Of a stretch of 64,000 bases of DNA, positions 11,194 through 23,404 are shown one piece after another. Both the position numbers and the translations under genes were made by a program. Within the stretch, counting starts at the first letter, position 1. Each line of letters opens with the position of its first letter. The notes below the pieces were generated by a model. It searched no databases. It was given only the letters and a program-made list of their open reading frames with translations, and was not told the origin of the DNA. Origin of the DNA: Cardiocondyla obscurior (taxonomy: Eukaryota; Arthropoda; Insecta; Hymenoptera; Formicidae); assembly GCF_019399895.1 (NCBI RefSeq), contig NC_091865.1, positions 8,065,001-8,129,000 on the forward strand. The letters are read 5' to 3'.

Positions 11194-14100
11194 TATATCA
11201 TTATGATACTTTAAGGTGCTTTAAAATATTCCTCAGCATTTTGTGCAGTTTATTTTCGAGCGCGACGAGCGCGCCGCAGCGTCATATTTACAGTATCCCT
11301 TTTATAACGCAACATCTCGGATTTCCTCGTCTGAATAAATCTCGCTTTGAAAATACGCGGGACTTTATCTCATTTTATTTTACGCACTTTTTTTTACCTT
11401 TTTTTTTTCTAAAATCGCGGTAATTTTGCGGACCACGCTTTGAAAGAAGTTTCGCGATCGCCGACAGCAATAATATGCAGAAAACCGCGGTGGAGCGTTT
11501 CAAGTGGTGAACTGTTTCACCTCGATATTGATAAACTCACGAACTTTCAACGGTGGTTTCCCCCGCGGCGTGAATTTTTTTCCAGACGAATACGAAATGG
11601 ATACACCCCGGTCTCGTTCTCTCCCCCGTGGTGTAAAGAACGCGACGGATCGCACCCCCTTTTCGGGTCAAACGTTCCTCTACGAACGAGCACTCGGGTG
11701 CAAACTCGTTTCCACGCGAGCGACGTCGACCTCGTTGCACGTTCAGTGAAGCGCGAGCCACGTTACATCCGGCAGAGTTTGAGGCTAGCTTCTCCGACTC
11801 GACTGTGTTGAGAGTAAGTTACTAAAACCGAGTTACCAATCCGGCTCTTTTCTCATGCTGCCGAATCTTTAGAACGAATCGAACTTGCCTTGCCTTTTCT
11901 TCTCTCTCGACATTCAACTCCGTTGATTACTTTTTTTATTTTGTATTTTTTTTTTACTTTAACTTTTTTTTTAATTTAATAACTTTACTTTTTATTATAT
12001 TACATTATATGTATAAAAAAAATTGTATTTTTTATTTTTTATTACTCCCGGTTATGAAAAGTTAAACCGAAACTTTGCAAGTTTGCGATTAATGATTGGT
12101 ATGATACTCGATGCGGAAATTATTAATAATAGCCTGCGTGAGAGCACTGAAATTATTTCCGTGTTGTAACAATCTCGCTGATTATCACTTTTCTTTTGTA
12201 CGTATATAGAGCTCTTTGCTTTTTAAGGCATGAAAATATTTCTTTTGTTTTTGCGAATTTTCTATCTCGCGTGACGAGAGCTCGGTTAGTTTTTGAACCA
12301 ACGCAGAAATGAGTTTTGCAGTAGCAACCATCAAAAGCGAATTATGAGGCGTCGAGTTTTCTGGACGGGCGAACGAAGGGAGAGTCGACTTTTCCTTTCA
12401 GTGTCTGCGCGAGTGGAGATTTTGCTTGTCGTTTTCCTCTTCGATCCCATCTCCGGACCGTCGCCGCTATTCTTTGCTTCAATAACTCGCGACTGGACCC
12501 AATCAAAAATCACTCCGCCACGTAAAACAGAGGGTGACTCGTGGATAACCCTTTAAACTTCAAACGACGCCGGTGAGACTGAATTTTCCTTCCTTGCTGG
12601 TAATTTTTACGTCGTAAATGAAAGAAAGTAAATTAGGGTTTCCAGAGTTTAAAGAGGAAAAACATGTTTATAATTAATCGCGCTTCTATATTATTATCAC
12701 ACAAACGATGGAGTTTGCATATTTCTCAATCAAGGTTATTACACGGTCGCACTGAATATTAATGCGCGCATTAACGATAATGCAAGATAAAATAGTCGCA
12801 CAAAGAACACGGTTGTTTTTAAAAGTATTTCCCGAGAATCCGAGCGTTTGCGATGTTGTTTGGAAAACGCTGACTGCGACGAAAGATGGGCGAAGAGGGA
12901 GGCGGAAAGAAACGGAAGGTAAAAGGATTAGAGCTATTTCCTACGTTTATTCTTTGCGGCGTCATATTTCCCTTTTTTTCTCTCGTATTTTTTATTTTTT
13001 TTTTTTTTAATTATTATGAACCGATTGCATCTTGGATTTAGCAACGACACGAAAATTGTTCTATGAAAATTCGTCATAATCATTGTCGAAGAGCACGAAG
13101 TGAAACAGATTTCTTTCATACGAGTAGTGAGCGTACCGCAGGGAATCCCTCTGGCAATGCGTACTTCTTATTTCTTACTTTCACTTTGAAGATATTTTAT
13201 CGTATCATCCAGGGAAAGGTTTGCACACGGCTTCTTTCTCGAGTGCATTCCTCGCGAGAAGTCTCAACTTTGATGCTACGGTAATATCGCTCACGTTAGT
13301 AGACGCTGCGTGATGGAGTTCGCAAAATATCAGCGTTAAAGGAATGGTAGAAAAATTATGTCGTATTTCGTGCCTTCATTTTGTTTCGCAACACCGATTT
13401 CCTTACCGTTTATGAACTCGCGAGCGAGTGTCGCGAATGCGTCGCGACTTTTCCTCTCGTTTCGCGCGATGTATGGATTCGAAGAGGGAATCACGGATAC
13501 GGAGTAGACGCGGAGGCGAATGTCCTGACAAAACGGTACGTGTCCTTGGGAACAAACGGGCGATGCATTTATGAGATTTAAATCGCCTAAGCGGTCCATT
13601 TCCTCGGTTATGCATTATTCACCAGTACCTCGCGGTACCCTGAATGTTTTATGCGCCTCGCTCTTCTTCTTCTCGCTCGTTCTTTTTCTTCTACCTCTCG
13701 TAGCTGTCCTCCTCCACCTCGACAAACTTCCAGACACGTAAGCTTCCAGAGGATCGCGCGTGAAGATAGCGACGACGAAAGTGCAGTACGCACTTTTTTG
13801 TCCCGTGATATCCGCGATCGCTCCGTTTATTATCATTTTCCGTACAATAGAAATATCTTGGTGAATAGCACGGGTGCGCGTCTCCTTAATATTTGCATAC
13901 ATTACGGGGCATTACGTTTTTCAACGGGTATTATATTTTTCGCTGTTAGCGGCCTGCCTTCGGGCAGTCGACGCAAATGATTTTTATAAACGCGTTTACG
14001 CTTCGTAATACGAATTCAGATTCAGTTACGTCGAATTGAGCTAATTTTTGCATTTTCCTCTTTTGGAGAAATTATTTCCGCACAATTACGAAAATGATTA

Positions 14101-14430
14101 AATTTGATAAAAACTTTAGAAAAATACTTTTTTCAAGCAATTTAATAAAATATCAATCTTCCGTTGGCCTTTTCGCGGTATTGCAAATCAACGTTGATAT
14201 TGCGCAATTATTTTTTTCGCAGTTTACGCAACATTTGAAATATATTTAAGCAATGATTTTAAAATAGCGCTCCCGCATTTTATGTATTTTTGTGTTTGAC
14301 GAAACAAACGTATTTTGCGCTTTTCCTTTTTGCTACGTAAATAAGAGTCTCGATAGTTTCATTTCTCGGTTTTCCTCTCTTGTTACTTGCGGAAATGTAA
14401 AATTCGTTGGCATGCAGCGCGAGTGTCTCC

Positions 14431-14448
14431 CTGGATCGCGCGATCCAG
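14431..14448. repeat. Perfect 18-bp palindrome
   Basis: CTGGATCGC is followed directly by its reverse complement GCGATCCAG. About 95 bp further on, 14542-14569 holds GCTGGAC...GTCCAGC, which shares the CTGGA core. Two related dyads in one GC-rich patch suggest either a protein-binding dyad or remains of a palindromic element. Confidence 0.7.
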
Positions 14449-14541
14449 TGCATCGCGTCTTGACGTAACTTTAGTATTCGAGTCGCTCGCCAGCGAATTT
14501 ACTCCGCCATCCAGGAGGAATTTCAGTGTTCTCGGATCTTC

Positions 14542-14569
14542 GCTGGACTGGAGATGGCTAGTGTCCAGC
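14542..14569. repeat. Inverted repeat GCTGGAC/GTCCAGC
   Basis: Seven-base perfect arms surround a 14-base loop. The arm shares CTGGA with the 18-bp palindrome at 14431. Confidence 0.55.
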
Positions 14570-15090
14570 TTGGGTTAGCCTCTTTAATTATCTGTCTTTG
14601 CCCTTCTGTCCTTTTTTGACGGGGACACTATTTGCCGTTGAAATGCACGTTCGCGTTTTACGTGACACAAGGCACGAAATTCGTCCAAACACCTTTGTTA
14701 TTTTTTGATTCTTATATAATTAGATAGCAAATTTACTACTTTTATACATATGTGGTATCAACGTCTTATACGAAACAAAATTTTCTTATTTTTTTATCCT
14801 ACTGCGCGACATACATAATCTATTAAGAACATAGATTACAAAAATTATCACGTATGAATCTTAAGTTCTAGATCAGCGCAATAATGTCAACAGTATAGTT
14901 TTTTATTATTTATATGATTATTTTTACAACAGTACTTTAAGAAATTTTTTTTTTTCGGATTTCAAGCAACTATATTTTAAGTAGTTAGATTTGCAACTCA
15001 TATGGAAAATGAAACGAACTGACATTAATTTTGTCAGCGTTTGTTCTCTGCACGAGGTGACAAACGATTCTGAATTTGCGTTCCACTTAC

Positions 15091-15178
15091 ATCGTTCAAG
15101 CTTTCGGTCCAAGCGTTCCACCTTACGTCTTTCAAGATATTTGCCGCGCTCATCCCGACTCGAGACAGACCTCGAGAT
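15091..15178 (-). CDS. Candidate internal exon, charged helix-like peptide
   Basis: On the minus strand, TTTCAG precedes position 15178 and GTAAGTGG follows position 15091, giving an 88-nt exon. In the frame beginning with its first base, all 29 codons are open. The second half is dense in Glu, Arg, Lys and Leu (DERGKYLERRK, then VERLDRKLER), like a charged coiled-coil or basic helix. The tract before the acceptor (TATAGAGTAAGAATTTCAG) is purine-rich, which weakens the acceptor. The exon starts in phase 0 and ends in phase 1. The candidate exon at 16691-16750, upstream on the same strand, ends in phase 0, so the two join in frame. I recognise no family. Short open intervals with splice-like edges are common by chance in this window. 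Confidence 0.18.
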
Positions 15179-16690
15179 CTGAAATTCTTACTCTATAGCA
15201 GAAGCCATTCGCGCTTTTATGACAGTAGCAGCGAGGATGGGCGTAGGACGGCGATAAAAATCGGTCATGAAGTTTGTCCTTCCAGCGCAAACGTTACTCT
15301 CCATCGTATCGTCACCCGAAGTCTCTCTTCCATCCCTGATTCGCCGCCGCCCGTTTTCTTCGGCACGGCTCGCGCGTTCAGATTTTACGATCGCCAAGCG
15401 TACCGCTCGCACCCATCTTTCTTCGTTCCTTTTACACGTTCGGATCATCAAGGTATTAGACGGCTGTACGATTTATCGTGACTTCGATTGTAAAGTCTCA
15501 TATTGATTTCTGGTCACCTGCTTTATCTCGAGACTTTAGCCAACTCTTCGTAACTGGATGCTAACATATATTTTTCCGATACACGAAATTAATAAAAAAT
15601 TGTTTACGGTAATAAATAAATTAATGAAATAATACAGAATTATAAAGTAATATTAAATTTAAATTTCTTTTTTTTTACAATTATTTATAGGCAGGCAATT
15701 TATTATTTTTTTACAGTTGGAACACAATAAAATAATATATATGTTAATTCACCATAGTTTAATTGGATATTATTGCGTTTTCAAGATGCATGAATAAAAT
15801 AAAAATTCGATTTGCTACAAAAAGTTTACGAGCTTACAGCTGTTGAAAATATTACAACGCATTTGATTAAAAATTTCTGCATATTGAACATTTTAAGGTC
15901 ACTGCTATGTGATTCGCTGTGAATATACGTTTCACGAGCTTTGATGTGTTTTATTTTTGTTAAATTATATCGCGTAGAAATATTCCCCATTATTTAACGC
16001 TTATTAGCCGCGAAATAAATAATTAAAAAATTATAGAAAATTAACGTCTGACAATGAGAAAGTGTCTTTGATCTGTTTTTCTGTACGCCGCAAGGAATAA
16101 CTGTTATTACTGGTGGCTTAGCGAAAGAAAAAAAAAAGAAAAGCAACGACGGGCGCAGGAGAGGAGCGCTATCGAAATCGTCGGGTCGAAACTATCTCAC
16201 GAGAGTTTCCATCGTGATGAGATAGGGGAAGCACGGAACGGAAGCGGACGATTAACGAGAGTTTCCGCGGACCGAACGACCGATCGATCATTTAACTCGA
16301 GCTCGCTGCCGCTTCTATCTCCACGATTATTCGCTGCATAGGGCTGGAAAGTCGCGCGCTCGAATTGCACTCTGTTTTCCGGCGTGGCCCCGACAGAGCG
16401 TTTTCCGCTCTTCCACACAGTCAGCAAATGTTTTTGTCCCGAAATCGGAAAATGCAGGTTACCATATTTCCTCCGTGTTTTCCCCGTATTTACTTCCTCG
16501 ATTTTCTCGGGTCTATATATTTTATATGTTGTTACGCATTTGCGCACACAATCGATTCAATTAATACCAAGCTCAGTTAACGATGTTATTTCATATTGTG
16601 CAATTAAATGCGGTATAAGTCTTTACGCCAGCGATTGTATTTTCGCGAAATCCAGAGCTGTTAATTAGAAAATAAGATCGCGTTACTCAC
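15179..16690. other. Putative intron or intergenic DNA, nothing coding seen
   Basis: Most of this is AT-rich (15560-16120), with GC-richer ends. If the two minus-strand exon candidates are real, this is the 1.5-kb intron between them. Frames at 15188-15451 (minus), 15267-15506 (plus) and 16197-16547 (minus) overlap GC-richer sequence and look like chance. Confidence 0.4.
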
Positions 16691-16750
16691 CTTCGCCAAT
16701 TGCGTCATATAAAATTTCCCCGGAATGTTAAAATCGCACATATCGAATAA
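16691..16750 (-). CDS. Candidate 60-nt internal exon
   Basis: On the minus strand, the exon ends GAAG|GTGAGTAAC, a strong donor. It begins after an AG at 16751-16752, which is preceded by a T-rich stretch (TTTTTACCTTTAATTTTAAT). All 20 codons are open and the peptide looks protein-like: FDMCDFNIPGKF followed by YMTQLAK, with none of the Arg/Ser/Cys excess of chance frames here. The exon is in phase 0 at its donor, compatible with the candidate exon at 15091-15178. An in-frame TAA lies just upstream of the acceptor, so the exon cannot extend. I do not recognise the protein. Twenty codons is too short for confidence without homology or RNA evidence. Confidence 0.22.
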
Positions 16751-17149
16751 CTCGTTTGATTAAAATTAAAGGTAAAAATTTTTGTATGCAAATTATTTAG
16801 CTAATTAACGTGCTTAAATGGGACATGTCTGTCTATACAGATGGTAGGTACGTGTGATTATCGAAACGCGAAAATATTACCTCGTTCTAACTTCGCCAGA
16901 CTTCATTACATTTTTTAATGTTTGGCATTGCCGTTATTATTCAGCTTATCAAAGTTTCGTGAAGCTTTGCTTCGGCCGGCGGGAGTATTAATTAATGTCG
17001 CTGATACGTTTTACATTCTTAGGATGGGATTAATTAAGGTGACGGCAGAGATCTTTCTCCATCGCGCGGTGATCGGGTCTCGCCAAAGTTTTATCGTGCT
17101 AAGCGGACTGCGTCGTTCTCTTCGCGTTCAGTTCTGCGTGAATTCGAGA

Positions 17150-17184
17150 CGACCAACCGACCGACCGACCGAACGACCGATCGA
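17150..17184. repeat. (CCGA)n microsatellite
   Basis: About eight tandem or near-tandem CCGA/ACGA units lie in a CpG-rich patch. Confidence 0.8.
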
Positions 17185-17475
17185 ACTCCGCCGGAGCGTG
17201 AAACAAAGGTGTCGAGTGATCTCGTTCAGAGGGCCACGAAGAGAACGAACCCTCTGCGCGTCGTATTCAGATTAAGCCGTAATTTCGCGGTGTAATTGGA
17301 ACGTTGGAACGACAACGGCGACGGTGGCGACGGGAGCGTGGAAGGCGGTTTACACTTGGACCGTGCGCGACCACTTTAAACTCACTTTTAAGCCGCGCCG
17401 CTACGCGCGCGGGACCGATTACTAATTAGATTCCCGAGTACGAGAGCGACAGGTGCGACGTATAAATGCGTTTAT

Positions 17476-17503
17476 GAAAAAGGAAGAAAGAAAGAAAGGA
17501 AAA
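17476..17503. repeat. (GAAA)n purine tract
   Basis: The tract contains GGAAGAAAGAAAGAAAGG with A-rich flanks and is all purine over 28 bases. Confidence 0.75.
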
Positions 17504-17713
17504 TCCCGTGGACTTTAATCCGACGTTGGTAATTTTTCTCCAGACTTTTCGCGATAAGACGGATTTTCCTCTTACAACGCGTAATCGAATTAAATCGAGT
17601 GCATCGGGTGGCCGGACGATCGCTCTTGATCGCGTCCTCTCGACTGAAGTGCAATTAATTATCGTTAAATTGGATCGACGATATTTCATCAGGAGACGAG
17701 AGGCGGCAGCGAG

Positions 17714-17742
17714 TGGGGAGAGGGGGGGGGATGGTGCGGGGG
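17714..17742 (+). other. Potential G-quadruplex motif
   Basis: G4, then AGA, then G9, then a 7-base loop (ATGGTGC), then G5. The G9 run can supply two triplets, so four G-runs with short loops are available on the plus strand. Confidence 0.6.
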
Positions 17743-19515
17743 TCGTTTCCACGGATCATTAACTTGCGCGGAAATGGACCGCCAAAGAGTAGCACTTACA
17801 GCAAATACGCCTAATTATTTTGCGTACGAAGGCTTGCTCATTTACCATTAACGAACGGTCACTTTACAGCTTTACGAGAGGGAAAAGCGTGTCGGGGGTG
17901 CGTAATTTTCGGTCCCTTGACTCTCACGCGAAGAAAAGATCGTAATCCTATAACCGTCCTAATTATTGGAAGCGTCAGAGACTCGGCGATAACTATGCTC
18001 GCCCGTTTGCACCGCTTTGGTCGACGGCCAGGGGTTAATGCCACAGTGGTTTTATGCAATATTCCATTAAGAGGACCGCCCTACTATCCTTCTATTAAGT
18101 CGCCTCTCCGATAGCCTACGACGGGAAATATCGGTGGTTATCCCGCCGCGGCGTTTATTCCGCCTGAGATGAAGCAGATATTGTGGTTGGCAGGCCGTCG
18201 ATTCGAATTTAAACCAGCATTCCGTTCATGACTCCCACATCGCGATCTAAAACATATCTCAGACACTTGTCGGTAAATTTTCTTCTCTCTTCCACGAAAC
18301 GTTAACGAACCTAAGAAGTTTATCGCGCTGAGTTTTTGTGCAAGTCCCAATTAGAACGCATTAGTTCTCGACTCGATATTTTACCATTATTATATAACAT
18401 TTGGCCTTTTTTATGCCGTCGTCATTGTTTTCTTGTCGATTACCGCGTTCTACGTGTACAAAAGGGTTTTAAAATATTCTTAATACGACATTTTGAGAGT
18501 CACATGTTACAGCTCGTTTTCTAATAATTAAAAAAGAATAGTTTATTGTGTTATAATAATTTTATACGAACTTATTTATGCGTATAAATATTATATTTTG
18601 ATTAAACTATTCCACTATGTATTCTGACCAACGGTGCTGGACAGGGTAGTACGAATTTAAATATTTGAACGTACAATGTTAAACCAAACCAGCCACGTAA
18701 CGGTGTTTACCACGCATTTTACCAACCTCTGCAACTGTTATAATTTTGTGCCTGAAAATAATCAATTATTTAGCGACTTCAGAAATTTCAAATATTCAGG
18801 ATTGTTTGATTAATTATTTGTTCGGAATTTTGTTTGAAGTTTTATGCATATATGAACTATACGAAGAGTCGTGTTTCGAATTGGATCTCAGTTATCACGA
18901 AGGTCAAAAGAGAGCGAGTATTAGTTTGCGGTAGACGATTCCAGGGGTGTCGACCTGAAAAATAGGATGAGATACGCGAGACGATGTAAAGTTTAAGACA
19001 CGCGGGCAAAACGGTGAAAAAAAAAGACGGAACAAAGGTGTATCACATTGAAATTGACACCGCGGAGAAAGCCGACTCCTCGAAACAGCTACTGGCCTTT
19101 CTTAAGTCCTTAAATACGGTTATGCGCTACTGCGCTTCGTAGAGAGAAGCTGAAACTCAATCGCACTGAAAGGAAATGCAACGCGTAATTTTAGATCTTA
19201 ACGAAGTCGGGTCGTTCGGAATCACGCGCGTCCTACCTGACGTGTAAATTTTTATTTTATATTCTTTCAATTTTTTTCTGTTTTAATTAAAAAAATTGTC
19301 TCTAATTAAAGAAAAATTTTGCTAATTTTTGACATTAAAAAAAATAATTGTTCTCCGTTTTATAAACCCACGAAATTACGATACGAATCGACAGGGAAAA
19401 CCGAAATTTACATTGGCAGATTATTCCGAATGTAAATCGACGTCAGACGCGATTTAACGACTCTTGCTCGTCGTCAATTCCAAGACGATCTTCCTTATCG
19501 AAGATTAGCCTAAGG

Positions 19516-19535
19516 GTCGTCGTCGTCGTCGTCGT
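19516..19535. repeat. (GTC)n microsatellite, about 6.7 copies
   Basis: Uninterrupted GTC/CGT repeats are followed by TTTCAG. If transcribed, the repeat itself would act as a pyrimidine-rich tract ahead of that AG. Confidence 0.85.
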
Positions 19536-19767
19536 TTCAGTTAGAATTTCGATGAGCCGAGATTGCTGCCAACATTCTCGGTCACTATTGACAACTCGGC
19601 TTAATCTTGAGTCGGCTGTTCTGGTCGGGTGACTGCCACCAGTCAGCGAATAAATCCCGGAGAGATAGACCGAGTCAATCCCAGAATAGCAAAGATTAAG
19701 ACAACTGTCGAATAAAAGAGAAACGGAAATGAATTAGAAAGCTCGGTAAAATTTTAGAGAGTTCGCG

Positions 19768-19809
19768 ACGTAATTCTAGCGTCTGTCAGACGATTAGAAA
19801 GAATTACGT
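19768..19809. repeat. 42-nt hairpin with nested stems
   Basis: The outer arms ACGTAATTCT (19768-19777) and AGAATTACGT (19800-19809) are exact complements. Inside, CGTCTG and CAGACG (19780-19792) pair around a single T, with a TAG/CTA step between the two stems. Most of the 42 bases pair. It is shorter than a standard microRNA precursor. It may be a small foldback element or an RNA structure. Confidence 0.7.
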
Positions 19810-21844
19810 TTTCGTATTTAATTATTTAATTAATGTTTTGTGTCGAATTATTTGTTTTACACAAGCAACGTTACACACAATGCTTTATTCTTAATGCGAC
19901 ATTTTATCATACGTATACCATTAAATGTTTATACAGATTAATATTGTGCGTGTAACGATATTTTATAAAACAAAATAGAATAAATAACTCGGTAGATGGA
20001 CTACGATAGTTAGTAACTGCACAGATTTTTTATTCGAGAAATTAAAAATTGCTCTGCAGTATAAAAACATATATTTAATAAAATTTTATTGCGGTATGAT
20101 TTTTCGATTACTCTATATTTTAGATTAAATCTATGTGCTCGAATTTTATATTTAACTTTGTTTTGATCGATATGTACATTTTTGGATTTTTTTATAGAGA
20201 CAAGTATGATATAATACGTAAAAGATAGAAAGTTGAATAATTATGCTCTTAAAACATTTAGTTTCTTTTTTTTTTTTTTTAAATTCGACAATTATCAATT
20301 ATCTCAAATTATTATTATTACATTCTACACGTGTTAAATATAATTTTTGGTTGAAGCGCGATTATTGTATAAAGATTTTAATATTGCAATAAAAAGGATT
20401 TGTCAATGTAATAGTTAAATGCAAAACGATGTAGGGAGACTTTATCACGCACATGTTATCGAACAAGGCATTTTCGGGCGCGTATGCTTTTTTTTTTTTC
20501 TCGCACCTCTTGTCGCTTTTTCTCTTCGTACATGTAGTCACGCACGCGCGTATACTATTTATCCCCCGCTAACCGCTCTCAGACCACCGCCTGCGTCTCC
20601 TCCCCCGCTTTTCCCTCTTCCCTTTTATCTCTCTCATCGTGCCAACATCCTGTCCCAATGCAATCAAATTACTCGATGCTCGACGCGCCAATAGGGAAAC
20701 GTCGTTAACCATGGTGGTTATCGCCGGTGCGTGTCGCGTGTCGCGTTGTAAATCGAGTTTGTGCCTTCCGTAACGGCAACGATCGGCAGAGCGCATCGTG
20801 CCGGGGTAAACCCGATTTTTGTTTTCGCCTGGGGGGAAAAAAAAAGAAAAAAAAAAAAAAATTCCCTTGCGGCCGTTGCCGTTGAACCTTTCGACCGTTT
20901 CATTTCGACATCCCCCCGATCGTTGAAACTCCACGTGCAAACGCTGCTGTTTTCTATTGTATTGAACGATGATTTTTAGACCATTAAAACATGAATCTCT
21001 TCGTCTAAGCTCGGAAAAATGCTTTTCCGTTACAAATTTCTCAAACAAAAATGGAATATCGAAGTTTACCTGAAAAACTTTTACGAGCTTTGCACTAATT
21101 AATCTGCGTTTGTTTCTTGATCATTTTATCGTCAAGAGAGCGAAACTAACTGGGCTGTTATGTGTGGATACACGCGACACTTGCAATCGTTTCAGATTTA
21201 CAACGCGAAAAAAAGCCGGACACTATGTTCTAGTCGTCCGGAAGATTTAATCTCGTTGAAATTGATTCATCAATTTTAGAATATTTTGACAAACGGTACA
21301 TTTATACCCTCAATTTGGATACCGTATATCTAAAAATAGATTATTCTTTTCGTTGGCCTCATTTTGCAGACCATCCATAAATTAAACTTTTATAACTTTC
21401 TGTTTTAATTATACCATGACGTTGAATAATTCTGACAATTATGTTTTAAAATGCGCGACCGAAAAATGGGACAGAATGGATAAGATTAATTTATTTATTA
21501 ATAACTAACGATTAAATTTATATTTAAACTTTCCATTTTGTGTATTTTTTAATTTTTATTTTGGGGGGCTTTAATTTTTATTTACAGAATTTTAACGAGA
21601 TATCAGCTCGTTGAACTATAAAAGATCTCATAATAATTGCAAGATAAAAACATGAGTATTATAATTTAATAAATATAATTATATAATTGCAGTATTCAAA
21701 GCAACAATATTGTCTTAATATCGCGGTATTTTTCAGTCTTTTTCACTTTGTTTCTCTCAAATGCGATAAGGACTCCTATCGGAAAAGTTGCGTCGCGCGA
21801 TTCCGCGTTTCAATCACACGGGGAAACGAACTTTTGTCTATATT

Positions 21845-21872
<28 letters not shown>
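21845..21872. repeat. (GTC)n microsatellite, about 9 copies
   Basis: Uninterrupted GTC repeats continue into an imperfect CGCCGCGTCGTC tail. In one frame this encodes poly-Ser, in another poly-Arg, which explains the short frames covering it. Confidence 0.88.
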
Positions 21873-21875
<3 letters not shown>

Positions 21876-22416
21876 CGTCGTCAACGTTGAAGCGTCGCCG
21901 TTGAGGCTTAGCCGCACACGGCGCTTTATCAACGTTGTAACGAGCTGTCGGCGTTATTGCCGAGGTGTCTCCGTTACCGCGGAAGCTGACGCGGCGTTTC
22001 TAATAAAACGATTGCGCGCGCCCGGCTGCCAAGGTAGCCTGCATTGTGTCAGGATCTAAAGGGGCGGTTAGAGAATGTTGGTACAGGGCTTGTGTTAACG
22101 ACCTAACCAGACTGCTACTCTCGTGGCGAAGTCGTCCGGTGCTTCCGAAGATATCTAATTGTAAGTTGCGTTTTACAGTCGTGTGGTCAGTCCCGACTTT
22201 CAGTACTTTTAATTGAATTTGTTTTCTTGTTGTCGGTATGTGCGATTTTACGTTGAAATTTTTGTTAACGAAGTTGACGCATGTTTTGACGTTTTTTTAT
22301 GTTTATTTATTTTTTTTTTAATTGAACTAAACACTTCCTGTTCAACACGTAAAAATATCGAATGCATTAATTGCATAAAATTAAAATGAAATAATTGCGA
22401 TTGTATTAAAATATAA

Positions 22417-22447
22417 ATTAGTATTTATATTAGTATTTATATTAGTA
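22417..22447. repeat. 12-bp tandem repeat, 2.6 copies
   Basis: The unit ATTAGTATTTAT occurs twice in full (22417-22428 and 22429-22440) and once in part. Confidence 0.8.
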
Positions 22448-23404
22448 GATAGACATGTATTTACAAATGTGACTTCAATTATTCACTTGGAGGATAATAG
22501 AGCACGTTTTGTTGCAAGCATAATTGTAGACAGGCTACAATCTGTTGCATTTGGGAAAGCGAGAGAGACGTTTCGTGATAACAATTTTCAATTGTCGTAC
22601 GGGCTGGAGAATAGAATAATGTACCTAACGCTTTAATCAGTCTAATAAAGGTTGGGTACTTTGACCGTTGATCCGCGTCTAATTTCGCGTAACACGAATC
22701 TTTGTTATTCGAGCCCGATTCCTACTCCGGCATGGCTTTATGTTCGCATTTGCATTATCCTCTCATGCAACGCGCAATGTACGTGCGCTTCTAGTTGTCA
22801 CACGCGTCCCGCGGGGCTTTAATAATTGATTCACTCGTAACGAGCGGAACCACAACCAGAAAGTTTGAACATACGAAAATTTTGCAGCATGTTTTTCTAA
22901 CGCGCGTAAAAAAAAAAAAAAAATAATAATAATAAAAAAGTCGGTTAACGTGCCATAAAAATATATTATTTGTCGTAATAAATTTTATGAGAGCGACAAA
23001 ATAGTACATTTTTATTAACGTCGCGTAATTGCGAGTGGCGATATCGAAACACCGAGACGAACGGCTGTAAACTATCGATCACTAACTACCATCTGTGGCG
23101 CTATCCAATTTTAGCAATTAATTTCGCACGTGACGCTTTCCAAAATTTTGCTAGCACGTCGGTGAACTTTATATCCGCCGCGCTATTTGCGTTCGCCTCG
23201 CGTGTAATGTGTAAGGAAGGCGTGTAAGTTGTCACATATGGCGCGTGGGTGCCGGGGGCACGAAACAATGGTAGCAACCCGCGAACCTCTGCGGAGACAA
23301 GAAACCCAACGGTCGACATTAGAGCCGCGTCGCGGTTGATGTCGGGCGCGCGCATTTTCGCGTCCACACGCTGCACATATATACATTCATTAACATCCTG
23401 CAGT

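Larger units (their letters stand above)
9491..15090. other. Non-coding stretch with palindromes and a MITE-like remnant
   Basis: AT-rich segments with T-runs (10560-10740, 11930-12040, 14090-14340, 14690-14950) alternate with GC-richer ones (10000-10380, 11430-11810, 13390-13760). An alternating TA/TG/CA tract lies at 9914-9965. The only transcription-like hint is GA|GTAAGT at about 11811, downstream of an initiator-like TTCAGTG near 11744. There is no matching downstream core promoter element, so I do not call a promoter. Confidence 0.5.

Noticed and set aside
20569..21048. 159-codon minus-strand frame
   Set aside because: It is built on CT-rich and poly-T sequence (Arg/Lys and Phe runs) and overlaps other frames, with no splice or family evidence.
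21055..21075. Minus-strand fused site TTTTTCAG|GTAAAC, and a similar CGGCAG|GTAAAA near 7230
   Set aside because: The donor halves are weak and the pyrimidine tracts short, and both oppose the better plus-strand set. Kept only as a note.
22164..22186. Tiny intron GTAAGT...TTTTACAG
   Set aside because: It is 18 bases between donor and acceptor, far below any functional intron length.
23088..23104. CTCF-like CCATCTGTGGCGCTA
   Set aside because: Aligned to the known consensus it has several core mismatches, so it is too weak to call an insulator site.
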